64,000 bases of DNA, taken from assembly GCA_965214875.1 (NCBI GenBank), contig OZ243980.1, positions 2,356,001 through 2,420,000 on the forward strand, in the 5' to 3' direction. Origin of the DNA: CBDAUN01 sp965214875 (GTDB lineage Bacteria; Pseudomonadota; Gammaproteobacteria; Arenicellales; JAJDZL01). A model generated the notes under the pieces. That model was not told the DNA's origin, ran no database searches, and saw only the letters and a list, made by a program, of their open reading frames with translations. Below are positions 55,983 through 64,000 of this stretch, one piece after another; position 1 is the first letter of the stretch, and each line of letters opens with the position of its first letter. The translations under genes were made by a program, and so were the position numbers.

Positions 55983-57031
55983 GGCACTACTAGGGGTTCA
56001 AGACCTGACAGCCGCATCGATTGATCGCGCATGGGCAAAAGGCGCGGAGGCAAGCCATCGACTGCGGCCGATAGTGCCGCGATATGCGATGGAGTGGTGC
56101 CGCAGCAACCGCCGACGACGTTGATCAGATGCGCTTGAGCCCACTCGCGCACGTGATGGGCAGTGGTCTCAGGTTCTTCCTCGTATTCGCCAAATTCGTT
56201 CGGCAACCCCGCATTCGGATAGACACAAATGTAGGTGTCTACGACGCGGGAAAGTTCCGCCAAGTGCGGTCGCATCTGCTGCGCCCCGAATGCGCAATTC
56301 AGGCCGAATGTCAGCGGTTCAACATGCCGCAAAGAATACCAGAATGCCTCTGGGGTCTGTCCTGTCAAGGTACGTCCCGAGGCATCCGTGATGGTTCCGG
56401 ACAGCATGACAGGCCGCCGGTCGCCGATTTCCTCGAATAGCTCTTCGATGGCAAAAATGCAGGCTTTCGCATTCAGAGTGTCAAAAATGGTCTCCACCAG
56501 AAGAAGATCCGCGCCACCCGACAAAAGTGATCGCGCAGCCTGTCGATAAGCATTCTTTATTGCATCAAAATCGATCGCCCTAAAGCCGGGATCGTTGACA
56601 TCAGGCGAGATGGATGTCGTCTTGTTGGTCGGGCCGATAGCGCCGGCGACCCAGTGCGGACGGCCAGTGCGAGCGGAGTGATCATCACAAGCCTTACGCG
56701 CTAGCCGCGCGCCTGCGACATTGATCTTGTCGACAAAGTCCTGCATGCCGTAGTCGGCCTGGGAAATCGTGGTCGCATTGAAGGTGTTTGTCGTGACTAT
56801 ATCGGCTCCGGCATCAAGAAATCTGCTATGGATCGCTCTAATCGCATCTGGATGCGTCAAATTCAAGATGTCGTTGTTCCCCTTCAACTCATGGCTGTGA
56901 TCAGCAAACTGATCACCATGATAGTGAGCCGACTCTAGGCGCAGCGCCTGTATCTCGGTGCCCATTGCGCCATCAAGCACTAGGATGCGGCGGTCGAGCA
57001 ACTGGCGAATTTCAGTTTCCGTGCGATTCAT
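55979..57031 (-). CDS. Methionine synthase, homocysteine-binding part
   Basis: 350 residues, equivalent to the N-terminal module of MetH. LDGAMGTEIQAL opens the protein; the zinc cysteines are in FGLNCAFGAQQ and VVGGCCGTTPSHI. It presents homocysteine as zinc thiolate for methylation by methylcobalamin carried on the following gene product. Both genes are translationally coupled, which should keep the two parts at equal amounts. Its start overlaps the metF end by four bases. Confidence 0.94.
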   Translation of the reverse strand: MNRTETEIRQLLDRRILVLDGAMGTEIQALRLESAHYHGDQFADHSHELKGNNDILNLTHPDAIRAIHSRFLDAGADIVTTNTFNATTISQADYGMQDFVDKINVAGARLARKACDDHSARTGRPHWVAGAIGPTNKTTSISPDVNDPGFRAIDFDAIKNAYRQAARSLLSGGADLLLVETIFDTLNAKACIFAIEELFEEIGDRRPVMLSGTITDASGRTLTGQTPEAFWYSLRHVEPLTFGLNCAFGAQQMRPHLAELSRVVDTYICVYPNAGLPNEFGEYEEEPETTAHHVREWAQAHLINVVGGCCGTTPSHIAALSAAVDGLPPRLLPMRDQSMRLSGLEPLVVP

Positions 57032-57915
57032 ATTGCGCCTGTCGCATGCAATGGGCGATCAATTTGAGCCTGCACTCCGATGTTTTCGCAAACCGCCCGG
57101 ATGAGCGCAGCGCGATTGAGCGTATAAAAGTGAAATTGGGAAACTCCGTGCCGCTGCAGGTCGCTGCATTGGCGACTGGCCAAATCGATTGCCACTTGAC
57201 GGCGCTGGAATGGATTGTCGTCAAGGCCAGCGAAGGCCTCGATCACAAAGCGAGGCACGCTAGCCCCGCATGCGGCAGCAAATCTCTGTAGCGATCGGAT
57301 GTTTCCTACCGGCATGATGCCAGGAATCAAAGGCGTATCGATTCCTGCCGCTGCCGCCCGGTCGCGAAATCTCAGGAATAGATCGTTTTCGAAGAAGAAC
57401 TGGGTGATAGCCTGGCAGGCACCCGCGTCGATCTTGCGCTTTAGATAGTCTAAGTCAGACGATGGGCTTCTTGCCTCCGGATGAGTTTCCGGATAGGCGG
57501 CGACCGAAATCTTGAAATCCGCCACTTTGAGCAAACCGGCAACCAGATCCGCGGCGCGGCCGTAGCCGCCAGGGCAAGGTGCGTACTGCACCGCAGAGTC
57601 TGGAGGATCGCCCCGCAACGCAACGATATGCCGCACACCGGCATCCCAGTATCGGTGCGCGATGGCATCTATTTCATCGCGAGTGGCAGCAATACAGGTC
57701 AGGTGCGCTGCCGCTGTTAGACGGGCTTCATCAATGATGCGCGAAACAGTGCTGTGGGTGCGCTCTCGAGTCGAACCTCCAGCGCCATAGGTAACTGAAA
57801 CCATCGAAGGCTTCAAGGGGGCCAGCGCACAGATTGTATCCCAGAGCAAATCCTCCATTTCGGGAGCTTTGGGCGGGAAAAACTCGAAACTAACCTGAGG
57901 ACGCAAGGAGTTCAT
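57028..57915 (-). CDS. metF: 5,10-methylenetetrahydrofolate reductase
   Basis: 295 residues from ATG 57915 (MNSLRPQVSFEFFPPKAPEME); the frame extends to 57984 but would overlap the upstream gene. Family marks are SFEFFPPK, VSVTYGAGGSTRERT, ALRGDPPDS and ITQFFFEND. The FAD enzyme makes 5-methyltetrahydrofolate for MetH. Order regulator-metF-metH(hcy)-metH(rest) gives a complete methyl-transfer operon. Confidence 0.95.
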   Translation of the reverse strand: MNSLRPQVSFEFFPPKAPEMEDLLWDTICALAPLKPSMVSVTYGAGGSTRERTHSTVSRIIDEARLTAAAHLTCIAATRDEIDAIAHRYWDAGVRHIVALRGDPPDSAVQYAPCPGGYGRAADLVAGLLKVADFKISVAAYPETHPEARSPSSDLDYLKRKIDAGACQAITQFFFENDLFLRFRDRAAAAGIDTPLIPGIMPVGNIRSLQRFAAACGASVPRFVIEAFAGLDDNPFQRRQVAIDLASRQCSDLQRHGVSQFHFYTLNRAALIRAVCENIGVQAQIDRPLHATGAI

Positions 57916-57920
57916 GGCTG

Positions 57921-58895
57921 CTACTGCATGATCTGGGAAGGTGCGCCAGCTGATGCGTTGGACTGATTCTTGCGCAGCAGCCACAGATTGACGGCGAGGC
58001 GGGCTTTTGCCAGAGTGCGCAGGTGAACCGTCTTTAGGTCATGACATTTCGCCCAAGTCTCGACCTCGTCGGTGTCGAATCCGAGCCGCAGATGCGCATG
58101 TTCTTCCAGAAGCTGATGCTGACTATGCGGGGCAAAATCGACAATCAGAAGATGTCCATTCGCCTGCACCACCCGCGCCGCTTCGGCGATGACGTCCTGA
58201 GGCTTCTCGGCAAAATGCAGGACCATGTGGAGTGTCGCCAGATCGAACCTTGGCAAGTCAAAAGGCAAACTGTACATGTCGCCATGCCGTACCGAGCAGT
58301 GCGAGAATCGAGGTTCGGACAAGTTTACGCGCGCAATCGACAGCATGTCCGGTGACCGGTCAATGCCAATCGCCTCGCTGGCCCGGTCCGCGAACAATTG
58401 CAGCATCCGTCCAGTTCCGGTTCCGATGTCGATCAGATTTCGAATAGTCAATCCGTCCGTCAACGCTCGGATGGTCGATTCCACCTGCCTCTCTTCCACA
58501 TGCAATGCTCTTATCTGATCCCAGCGCTGTGCATTCTCGCGAAAATAGATTTGCGACTTTGCCGCGCGTTCAGCTTGAATTTCGAGCAGTCGACGGCGGT
58601 CGCGCATAACCAACGAATCATTTGGGTCCAAGCAGCTGACCACATAGTGCGCAATGTTGGCGACGGTCCCCGCGGTCGGAAAGTGGAAGAAGGCCCAGTT
58701 GCCTTCCTGGTGACGCTGCAGCAGTCCCGCATCGCAAAGCAATCGCAAGTGGCGCGACATGCTCGGCTGACTCAAGCCAAGGATACGCGTCAATTCGCTG
58801 GCTGAAAGATCGCCGCTCGCACAAAGGGCAAGGATGCGAAGCCGGTGCGGCTCGCCCGCAGTGCGAAAAACAGTTGCGATACGATCTAAAGCCAA
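57921..58895 (-). CDS. ArsR-family regulator fused to SAM-dependent methyltransferase domain (SahR-like)
   Basis: 324 residues. Residues 1-95 are an ArsR winged helix (PHRLRILALCASGDLSASELTRILGLSQPSMSRHLRLL); residues 140-300 are a class I methyltransferase-like domain with LIDIGTGTGRMLQLF and MLSIARVNL. It lacks the metal-binding Cys pattern of ArsR/SmtB sensors. ArsR-methyltransferase fusions next to met genes are regarded as regulators sensing S-adenosylhomocysteine (SahR type), the methyltransferase domain serving as the sensor. It precedes metF by five bases and probably controls this operon. The start is TTG 58895, supported by GGAG eight bases upstream. Confidence 0.85.
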   Translation of the reverse strand: MALDRIATVFRTAGEPHRLRILALCASGDLSASELTRILGLSQPSMSRHLRLLCDAGLLQRHQEGNWAFFHFPTAGTVANIAHYVVSCLDPNDSLVMRDRRRLLEIQAERAAKSQIYFRENAQRWDQIRALHVEERQVESTIRALTDGLTIRNLIDIGTGTGRMLQLFADRASEAIGIDRSPDMLSIARVNLSEPRFSHCSVRHGDMYSLPFDLPRFDLATLHMVLHFAEKPQDVIAEAARVVQANGHLLIVDFAPHSQHQLLEEHAHLRLGFDTDEVETWAKCHDLKTVHLRTLAKARLAVNLWLLRKNQSNASAGAPSQIMQ

Positions 58896-59145
58896 AATTC
58901 AATCTCCGTGAGCGGTTTCTTCACTGTGTTAATGCCTACTAGATCTTTGACAGCATAAAGTAAATATATCAAAATTTATATATAACAATAGATAAATATG
59001 ATTATATTAATGATCGCCGAATTTGACTGAACTATTCATTGATTTGCGATGGAGGGACGAAATTTACGGGCAAACGCTTTCATTCGCATCCCTGCCCGGC
59101 ATTTGAGGGCGATCTCAGTAAATTCGCCTTTTTGAGAGATTGGGA
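58896..59145. other. Promoter region of the met operon
   Basis: About 250 bases; 58965-59020 is very AT-rich with several overlapping partial dyads (for example around ATATATCAAAATTTATATAT). A plausible place for the promoter and for regulator binding; no exact operator can be fixed by eye. Confidence 0.35.
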
Positions 59146-59572
59146 TTAGGGCGTTTTAGCGCTGCGTAGCGCATCGAAAATCAGAACGAAAACACCGAAT
59201 CCGGGATGCATGTCATCGAGCTTGCCGAAGCGCGAGAAGACCCTGCGGCAGCTTTCGGGCCGGCGGAACAGCCGCTCGACCTCGCTACGCCGGCTGCATA
59301 TCTTCCGATCGTAGTCCCAGGGCTCGGTCCGACTGCTTTTCGACGGGACTACCGGCGTGAAGCCCGGACCAGTGGCCAGCTGACGGGGCTCATCGCTCTC
59401 ATAGGCCCGGTCCATGACCAGGGCGGCCCGATTCGACGGCTTGCCCATCCGTTTCGAGAACCGGCACCTCCCTGCGGAGGGCCGTGGGCATCGCCGGCAA
59501 CAGACAGCGCGGAGGTAACAGCCGTCTTGTCATTCGCGGCCACCAGATGAAGCTTGGAGGAATCTATGTGGT
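59146..59572 (-). pseudogene. IS5-family transposase remnant, frameshifted
   Basis: Two minus-strand frames join into one transposase C-terminal half. The first reads SSKLHLVAANDKTAVTSAL, the second ALVMDRAYESDEPRQLA, FTPVVPSKSSRTEPWDYDR, RRSEVERLFRRPESCRRVFSRF, the typical DDE_Tnp_1 end of IS5/IS427-type enzymes including the final Glu. A frameshift near 59450 separates them, and the N-terminal half is missing. Terminal repeats were not found. It is a relic. Confidence 0.75.
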
Positions 59573-59951
59573 TCGTTTTGCTATTTGCGCTCGAAGACCG
59601 TGTTCATCCGGCACATTGGCAATAGAACTTGAGTATCCATTCCTGCTGTTAAGATTATTTAATCACAATAATAAATGTAGCCAAACAACACTATTACATA
59701 GATAAAAAAGCATTACTTACATTTTATAATATGATAAAACCTAAAGTGTCATATGCCATTCATGAACACTAAAAATGCAAACAATCAGCTTCTTCATTAT
59801 GCCGGCATCAATCGCATGGTAAATTAAATTGCAATTGACGCAAACTTGCATTTGAATACACGCAGCAACAACGTTGCGCCGCATTCGAAAAACACGTCCA
59901 TCGATTCGACCAAGACTAAGCAAAAACGTAATGCAATAAAGTAGGCATAGT
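59573..59951. other. AT-rich region upstream of second DUF4143 gene
   Basis: About 380 bases, AT-rich, with only short chance frames. No repeat, RNA gene or clear promoter was recognised. Confidence 0.4.
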
Positions 59952-61262
59952 ATGCTTGAACGCACCTTAGTTTCAAAACTGCTTGACTGGAAACAAAAAC
60001 CGGTGCGACAACCCATTGTCCTAAACGGTGCGCGTCAAACAGGAAAAACATTTCTTCTCAAGAACATTTTTGCCAGTTGCGGCGAATTCAGGCATTTGCA
60101 CTATTTGGATTTTGAACGAGACCCTTGTCTTGAAAGCATATTCGATGACGGACTTGCCCCATCGTCAGTAATCAGCAACATCGGACTGAGATTCGAAGAA
60201 CCTGTCGACCCGGCTACGGACTTGATTGTGTTCGATGAAGTCGGATCTTGCGACAATGCCCTTCATTCGCTGAAGTATTTTTCCGAAGATCTTCCGCATG
60301 CCTTCGTTATTGCCACCAGCTCCAATATCGGGTTGTTGAGATCGTTTCCGGTCGGCAAAGTCGAAATGATGGAGCTGTTCCCCCTCACCTTCGAGGAATT
60401 TCTGAACGCTTCAGCTTCCCAGATGATCGTCCAGGCCTACAATGACAATCTCAATACGAGCGAAGCGCACCGGCAACTATGGTCGACATTGCTTGACTAT
60501 TGTTTCGTAGGTGGTATGCCCGATGCGGTAAATCATTGGATTGCGCCGAATCGCTCTGCATCTGAACGCGTTTTCGATGTACAGAAGATTCACGGTGATT
60601 TGCTTGATGGTTATGCTCGTGATTTTGGCAAGTACTCTAGTCCTTGGAATCCGTTTCACATAGAGTCGATCTTTCGCAGTGTTCCTCGACAATTAGGCAA
60701 AAACCTCGATGGCTCCGTTGATCGTTTTCGATTCAGTGAACCCATTGATGGAAAGAACCGATATGCAGAACTGAGAGGCCCGATTGACTGGTTGGAAAAG
60801 ACTAATCTGGTTTCAAAAAATCATCCGATTACACATGAACCGAGGCATCCGCTAGATATTCACATCAAGCAAAATTCTTTCAAACTGTTTCAGTTTGATG
60901 TCGGATTGCTTGGCCACATGTTAGGAATGTCCTATCAGGACCACAAGGGCGAGGCGATAAGCTATAAGGGCTTTATCGCAGAGAATTTTGTACAAAACGA
61001 GTTAATCGCCCGAGGACTTGATCGAACATACAGCTGGGGGCAGAATCAGGCTCAAATCGAGTTTGTCATCAAGAGTCATCGAGGCGAAATAGTCCCTGTT
61101 GAGGTGAAAAGCGGCACGAGAACCAAAGCGAAAAGCCTGACATCATACATCAAGCGATACAACCCAAGCATCGCAATAAAGCTAATTGGCGCCCGAGGCG
61201 GACAGCATGGCATTCTCAATACTATGCCTCTGTACTATGCGTCGCAAGTTCTGGATGTGTAG
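59952..61262 (+). CDS. AAA_14/DUF4143 ATPase, second copy type
   Basis: 436 residues. Walker A LNGARQTGKTFLLKN, Walker B LIVFDEVGSCDNAL and the family motif VGKVEMMELFPLTFEEFL are present. The DUF4143 part ends with YKGFIAENFVQNELIARG and QAQIEFVIKSHRGEIVPVEVKSGT, where the acidic residue before the ExK is Glu instead of Asp. It belongs to a different branch from the protein at 51986 (longer, different middle part) and has no inverted repeat before it. Function unsettled for the family. It stands next to an IS5 relic. Confidence 0.87.
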   Translation: MLERTLVSKLLDWKQKPVRQPIVLNGARQTGKTFLLKNIFASCGEFRHLHYLDFERDPCLESIFDDGLAPSSVISNIGLRFEEPVDPATDLIVFDEVGSCDNALHSLKYFSEDLPHAFVIATSSNIGLLRSFPVGKVEMMELFPLTFEEFLNASASQMIVQAYNDNLNTSEAHRQLWSTLLDYCFVGGMPDAVNHWIAPNRSASERVFDVQKIHGDLLDGYARDFGKYSSPWNPFHIESIFRSVPRQLGKNLDGSVDRFRFSEPIDGKNRYAELRGPIDWLEKTNLVSKNHPITHEPRHPLDIHIKQNSFKLFQFDVGLLGHMLGMSYQDHKGEAISYKGFIAENFVQNELIARGLDRTYSWGQNQAQIEFVIKSHRGEIVPVEVKSGTRTKAKSLTSYIKRYNPSIAIKLIGARGGQHGILNTMPLYYASQVLDV

Positions 61263-61430
61263 ATTCGCGGTCAAATTCGATTTGACGAGCGTCTTTGCAT
61301 GCCCTCCCGCGCCATGCACTATTTTTACAACATCACTTTGAACTAGCAATCGAACCGCTTCTTGCATTGTGCCGCCTTATATCTTGCTTGCTTGAGCAAC
61401 TCGACCTAAAAAACCTCGTATGCGCAAACC

Positions 61431-61805
61431 ATGAAACTTCATCAAATCGGCTCATCAAGCATCAACCTGATTACCGCAGCTAACGGCAACCATTTTCTGA
61501 TCGGCGAGCAAACCTACCGACACAGCCTGATCGTGTCGCCCAAACTTATTGAACCGTGGCCGCCAGAAAACTTTCAATCAATCACAAAATTCCACTTTGA
61601 GCTAATTGCACCCCATAACGCTGAAATCGTAATCATAGGCACCGGCGGGTCTCTGAAGTTCCCGCATCCCGATGTTCTAATGCCGCTGCAAGATCAAAAA
61701 TGCGGATTCGAAGTCATGGATACCAAAGCCGCCTGCCGAACCTACAATGTTCTCGTCGGCGACGACCGCAACGTTATCGCCTGCCTGTTGCCAGACGATG
61801 CTTGA
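61431..61805 (+). CDS. Mth938-domain (DUF498) protein
   Basis: 124 residues. The fold is recognised from YRHSLIVSPKLIEPWPPENF, VIIGTGGSLKFPHPDVL and the conserved MDTKAACRTYNVLVGDDRNVIACLLP. Bacterial members are small soluble proteins of unknown activity; the eukaryotic relative NDUFAF3 helps assemble respiratory complex I. It is convergent with nlpD, six bases apart. Confidence 0.88.
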   Translation: MKLHQIGSSSINLITAANGNHFLIGEQTYRHSLIVSPKLIEPWPPENFQSITKFHFELIAPHNAEIVIIGTGGSLKFPHPDVLMPLQDQKCGFEVMDTKAACRTYNVLVGDDRNVIACLLPDDA

Positions 61806-61811
61806 AGATCT

Positions 61812-62651
61812 CTAAACCTTGGGCAAAAAGCGAACCGGGTTGACCGGCCGCCCATCGACGCGAATTTCAAAATGCAGCTTGACGCGATCAGCGTCCGAAC
61901 GGCCCATTTCCGCAATCTTTTGCCCTCGCCTCACAGTGCTGCCCTCCTGAACGACAAGTCGTGAATTGTGGGCATAGGCACTGAGATGCCGGGCATCATG
62001 CTTGACGATAATCATCCGGCCGTATCCTGGCAGTCCGCTACCGGCATACACCACCTCGCCATCAAGCGCGGCATGCACCGGCTGACCGAGATCTCCGCCG
62101 ATCTGAATGCCGTTGACATTCGCGCTCTCGGAATAGGATTGAATGATCTCGCCTGATGCAGGCCAACTCCAGCCCGACTTTGCTGGGGCACCGGTTGCAA
62201 CACGCGTGCCACCTGAACTCGGCTGCACACGACTTGTCGCGCCGGCGCTTGAATCCGAAGATTTCGTACTGGATCTTGCCGTACCCGAAGCCTCCGATTC
62301 GGGTGGATACAACTTGATGACTTGATCCGGATGGATCGTGTAGTCTTCACCTTGAATATTGTTCCAGCGAGCAACTTCAAGGTAGTTCTCGCCAGCAGCA
62401 AAGGAAATCGAATACAGATTGTCACCTTCGCGTACAATAAACGTTCTGCCCTCATAGGTCGTTTTCGGCTTTGCCAGATCCTTTTTCACGACCGGCACAA
62501 ACTTGACCGAAGCTGGCTGTGACGAGCCGCCGCACGCCGCTAAAACACAAGCCGACAACACAGCCAAGGCGAGTGCTGCTCGACTAAAGCGACCAGATAA
62601 CAAAACCAAGTAAGACCGCAATAACAACTCCCCAACCAACCGGTGTCGCAT
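61812..62651 (-). CDS. nlpD: NlpD-like lipoprotein, LysM and degenerate M23 domain
   Basis: 279 residues. Lipobox LAAC (in SACVLAACGG) at about residues 36-39 predicts a lipoprotein. LysM domain at about 67-115 (TFIVREGDNLYSISFAAG), a Ser/Thr-rich linker, then a C-terminal M23 domain with QIGGDLGQPVHAALDGEVVYAG and VKLHFEIRVDGRPVNPVRFLP. The metal-binding residues of active M23 peptidases are not all kept, as in E. coli NlpD, which activates the amidase AmiC during division. The start overlaps the upstream yqaA-type gene by 68 bases. Confidence 0.9.
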   Translation of the reverse strand: MRHRLVGELLLRSYLVLLSGRFSRAALALAVLSACVLAACGGSSQPASVKFVPVVKKDLAKPKTTYEGRTFIVREGDNLYSISFAAGENYLEVARWNNIQGEDYTIHPDQVIKLYPPESEASGTARSSTKSSDSSAGATSRVQPSSGGTRVATGAPAKSGWSWPASGEIIQSYSESANVNGIQIGGDLGQPVHAALDGEVVYAGSGLPGYGRMIIVKHDARHLSAYAHNSRLVVQEGSTVRRGQKIAEMGRSDADRVKLHFEIRVDGRPVNPVRFLPKV

Positions 62652-63165
62652 AGCGCTGCATAAAATTGTTTATCGACTCGCCCGCCCAAAGGCAAATTGC
62701 GGATACTACAAAAAACCTCAAGCTGCGGCCAATGGCCGACATAAGCAGAAAAGGAACAAATGCCATGGCAAATGCGCCAGATCCAATGGTAAACAGTTTG
62801 TACGGAATCGGTGTGAAACCTGCAAATAGGACGATCCATGCGCCGTGATCTGCATACCAGGCTTGAAGCGTTTTGAATTCGTCTTCAAGGCTGTAGATCT
62901 GCACAACTGGCCATCCTATCGATTCAAACAGAAAAACTCCAATATAGTAGCCGATCACGCCGCCCACAACGGATGCTGCCGAAGTAATCAAAGCAAACAA
63001 CCACGCCTTGTTCCGGCGCGCAAGCACCATCGGAATAAGCATTGCATCCGGAGGGATAGGGACCACAATCGCCTCGAACATGCTCAGCATCCAAAGATAA
63101 ACCGGAGCCAGGCGATGCGCAGCAAGAGCGATGATCCGCTGATAGGTCGTCTGGAAAATCGCCAT
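62584..63165 (-). CDS. DedA/YqaA-family inner membrane protein
   Basis: 193 residues with about five hydrophobic segments. FEAIVVPIPPDAMLIPMVLA and AGFTPIPYKLFTIGSGAFAM are the two re-entrant motifs of the DedA/VTT family, and GRSLRFFVV carries the conserved Arg. Family members are thought to move or scramble lipids across the inner membrane. In many gammaproteobacteria the gene lies directly upstream of nlpD (surE-pcm-yqaA-nlpD-rpoS), and the same pairing with overlap is seen here. Confidence 0.9.
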   Translation of the reverse strand: MAIFQTTYQRIIALAAHRLAPVYLWMLSMFEAIVVPIPPDAMLIPMVLARRNKAWLFALITSAASVVGGVIGYYIGVFLFESIGWPVVQIYSLEDEFKTLQAWYADHGAWIVLFAGFTPIPYKLFTIGSGAFAMAFVPFLLMSAIGRSLRFFVVSAICLWAGESINNFMQRYATPVGWGVVIAVLLGFVIWSL

Positions 63166-63219
63166 CCGTTAATCGGCTCTGATGCCCGGCGCCGAGCAGA
63201 ACGGTCACGGCATCAGCAA

Positions 63220-64000
63220 TCAGTCGGAGCCGTCTACTTGAGTACCAGCAACCTGGTTTGGAAAATAGTCTTCACAGCTTCCCTCCCGATGCACATCGGC
63301 TGTGGCGCAATGCAGTCCTCCTCCGAAAGGATAGACATCGCGAAACGGGACCGGCACTACCTCGAATCCCAGAGAATCAAGTTGCTGGATCTGATGTATT
63401 TCGCTTTCTTCTACGCAAACCGTCTTTTGATCAAGCAGCAAAACATTCATTGACAGCCAAATACTCGAATAGCACAGCGGCGGCGGCTTGTCATGCGCAG
63501 GTCCCGCCGCATGAATAATTTGCCAGTCATTCGCCTCAAAAATCTTTCTCTGCGACTCCGGCAACGGACGATTGGGGTTATTCATGATCAACCCCTCGCG
63601 AAGCGGCACAAATGTCGCATCAATGTGGATAGGATCCGGATCGTCAGGAAAATTCAAGCTGTGCACACGATGATTCGGGAAATGCCTCTGCAACCATCTC
63701 ATCGCTTTTCGGTTGGTCGTCAATCCATGCTGGCAAAATAAATCTTTGCCGAGACGCAGAACATCAGCCGCATCAAAAAGCGGTTCATGCTCTGTGGTCA
63801 CAAAATCCAGCGCCGCCGTCCTTCGAAGCTTCTCCTCAACCGTAATGCCGTCGAAATAGCCCGTTTGATAGGATGCTGTTGTCAAACGAGGCCGCGGCGC
63901 CTGCTCCCAGCGAAAGCCCGGATCCTCGTCAAAATACCGCTGCATCAAGCCGTGATAGGCCAGATACTCGAAATATCGGCATCGAAACGCCATCGGCGCA
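63220..64000 (-). CDS. Glycine amidinotransferase-like enzyme, 3' part
   Basis: About 260 residues are visible; the frame stays open to the window end, so the N-terminal third lies outside. Motifs of the amidinotransferase (AGAT/GATM) family: IHIDATFVPLREGLIMNNPNRP with the catalytic Asp/His pair region, and FGGGLHCATADVHREG with the active-site Cys. Such enzymes move the amidino group from arginine to an amine such as glycine; bacterial relatives also act in natural-product pathways (CyrA, SxtG). No biosynthetic neighbours are visible on this side. Stop at 63220, 54 bases before the yqaA-type gene, so they may share a transcript. Confidence 0.85.
   Translation of the reverse strand, partial: APMAFRCRYFEYLAYHGLMQRYFDEDPGFRWEQAPRPRLTTASYQTGYFDGITVEEKLRRTAALDFVTTEHEPLFDAADVLRLGKDLFCQHGLTTNRKAMRWLQRHFPNHRVHSLNFPDDPDPIHIDATFVPLREGLIMNNPNRPLPESQRKIFEANDWQIIHAAGPAHDKPPPLCYSSIWLSMNVLLLDQKTVCVEESEIHQIQQLDSLGFEVVPVPFRDVYPFGGGLHCATADVHREGSCEDYFPNQVAGTQVDGSD

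Noticed and set aside
57916..57984. N-terminal extension of MetF
   Set aside because: It would overlap the regulator gene by 64 bases, and MetF proteins start at the VSFEFFPPK region; ATG 57915 fits.
1..64000. tRNA, rRNA, tmRNA, RNase P RNA or known riboswitch
   Set aside because: None of the characteristic sequences or cloverleaf patterns was seen on reading; a covariance-model scan would settle this.

Overview
The window looks like chromosomal DNA of a gammaproteobacterium, possibly uncultured. The block rne | rluC | maf | rpmF-plsX-fabH-fabG-acpP-fabF-mltG has the order and orientation known from Escherichia coli and Pseudomonas, and hom-recJ and yqaA-nlpD are also gammaproteobacterial arrangements. 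By eye the core is of medium GC. The BREX genes look more AT-rich; one Rpn gene and one IS element look clearly GC-richer. No rRNA, tRNA or CRISPR array was seen.

Layout. (1) 1-6074: 3' part of a reducing type I polyketide synthase (AT-DH-MT-ER-KR-ACP), convergent with a periplasmic double-thioredoxin protein. (2) 7.4-8.5 kb: a GC-rich Rpn/YhgA-like nuclease gene. (3) 9.0-23.5 kb: one minus-strand type 1 BREX operon, brxA-brxB-brxC-[ABC-type ATPase]-[PD-(D/E)XK-like protein]-pglX-pglZ-brxL. Two things stand out: the ATPase/nuclease-like pair translationally coupled into the operon, and a BrxL whose C-terminus reads as a MITD1-type phospholipase-D-like domain instead of the Lon protease domain. 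(4) 23.9-31.4 kb: a pseudo-protease of HtrA type and a glycine betaine/proline-type ABC transporter whose genes are interrupted by vapBC, a second Rpn gene and a protease remnant. (5) 31.5-37.5 kb: the fatty-acid/phospholipid cluster mltG-fabF-acpP-fabG-fabH-plsX-rpmF, lacking fabD and yceD, with a strong promoter that an intact IS481-like element has abutted. (6) 38.9-47.6 kb: maf, a Rieske protein, rluC, rne with a structured leader, a DEDDy exonuclease, recJ and hom (no thrC). (7) 47.9-53.1 kb: an McrBC-type IV restriction operon and a divergent DUF4143 ATPase gene preceded by a perfect 19-bp inverted repeat. (8) 53.3-58.9 kb: methionine/one-carbon operon of a SahR-like ArsR-methyltransferase regulator, metF, and a MetH split into two proteins. 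(9) 59-64 kb: an IS5-type relic, a second DUF4143 ATPase, a Mth938-domain protein, nlpD, a DedA/YqaA membrane protein, and the 3' part of a glycine-amidinotransferase-like gene.

How the genes fit together. Core metabolism (lipid synthesis, RNA turnover, methionine cycle, envelope) alternates with defence and mobile DNA: BREX, McrBC, VapBC, two Rpn proteins, two DUF4143 ATPases and two IS traces. BREX (methylation-based phage exclusion) and McrBC (restriction of modified DNA) would be complementary. The strongest candidates for something not well described are the variant BrxL and the embedded ATPase/nuclease-like pair, which together suggest a modified BREX effector layout. All functional statements come from reading sequence motifs; no database search was run.
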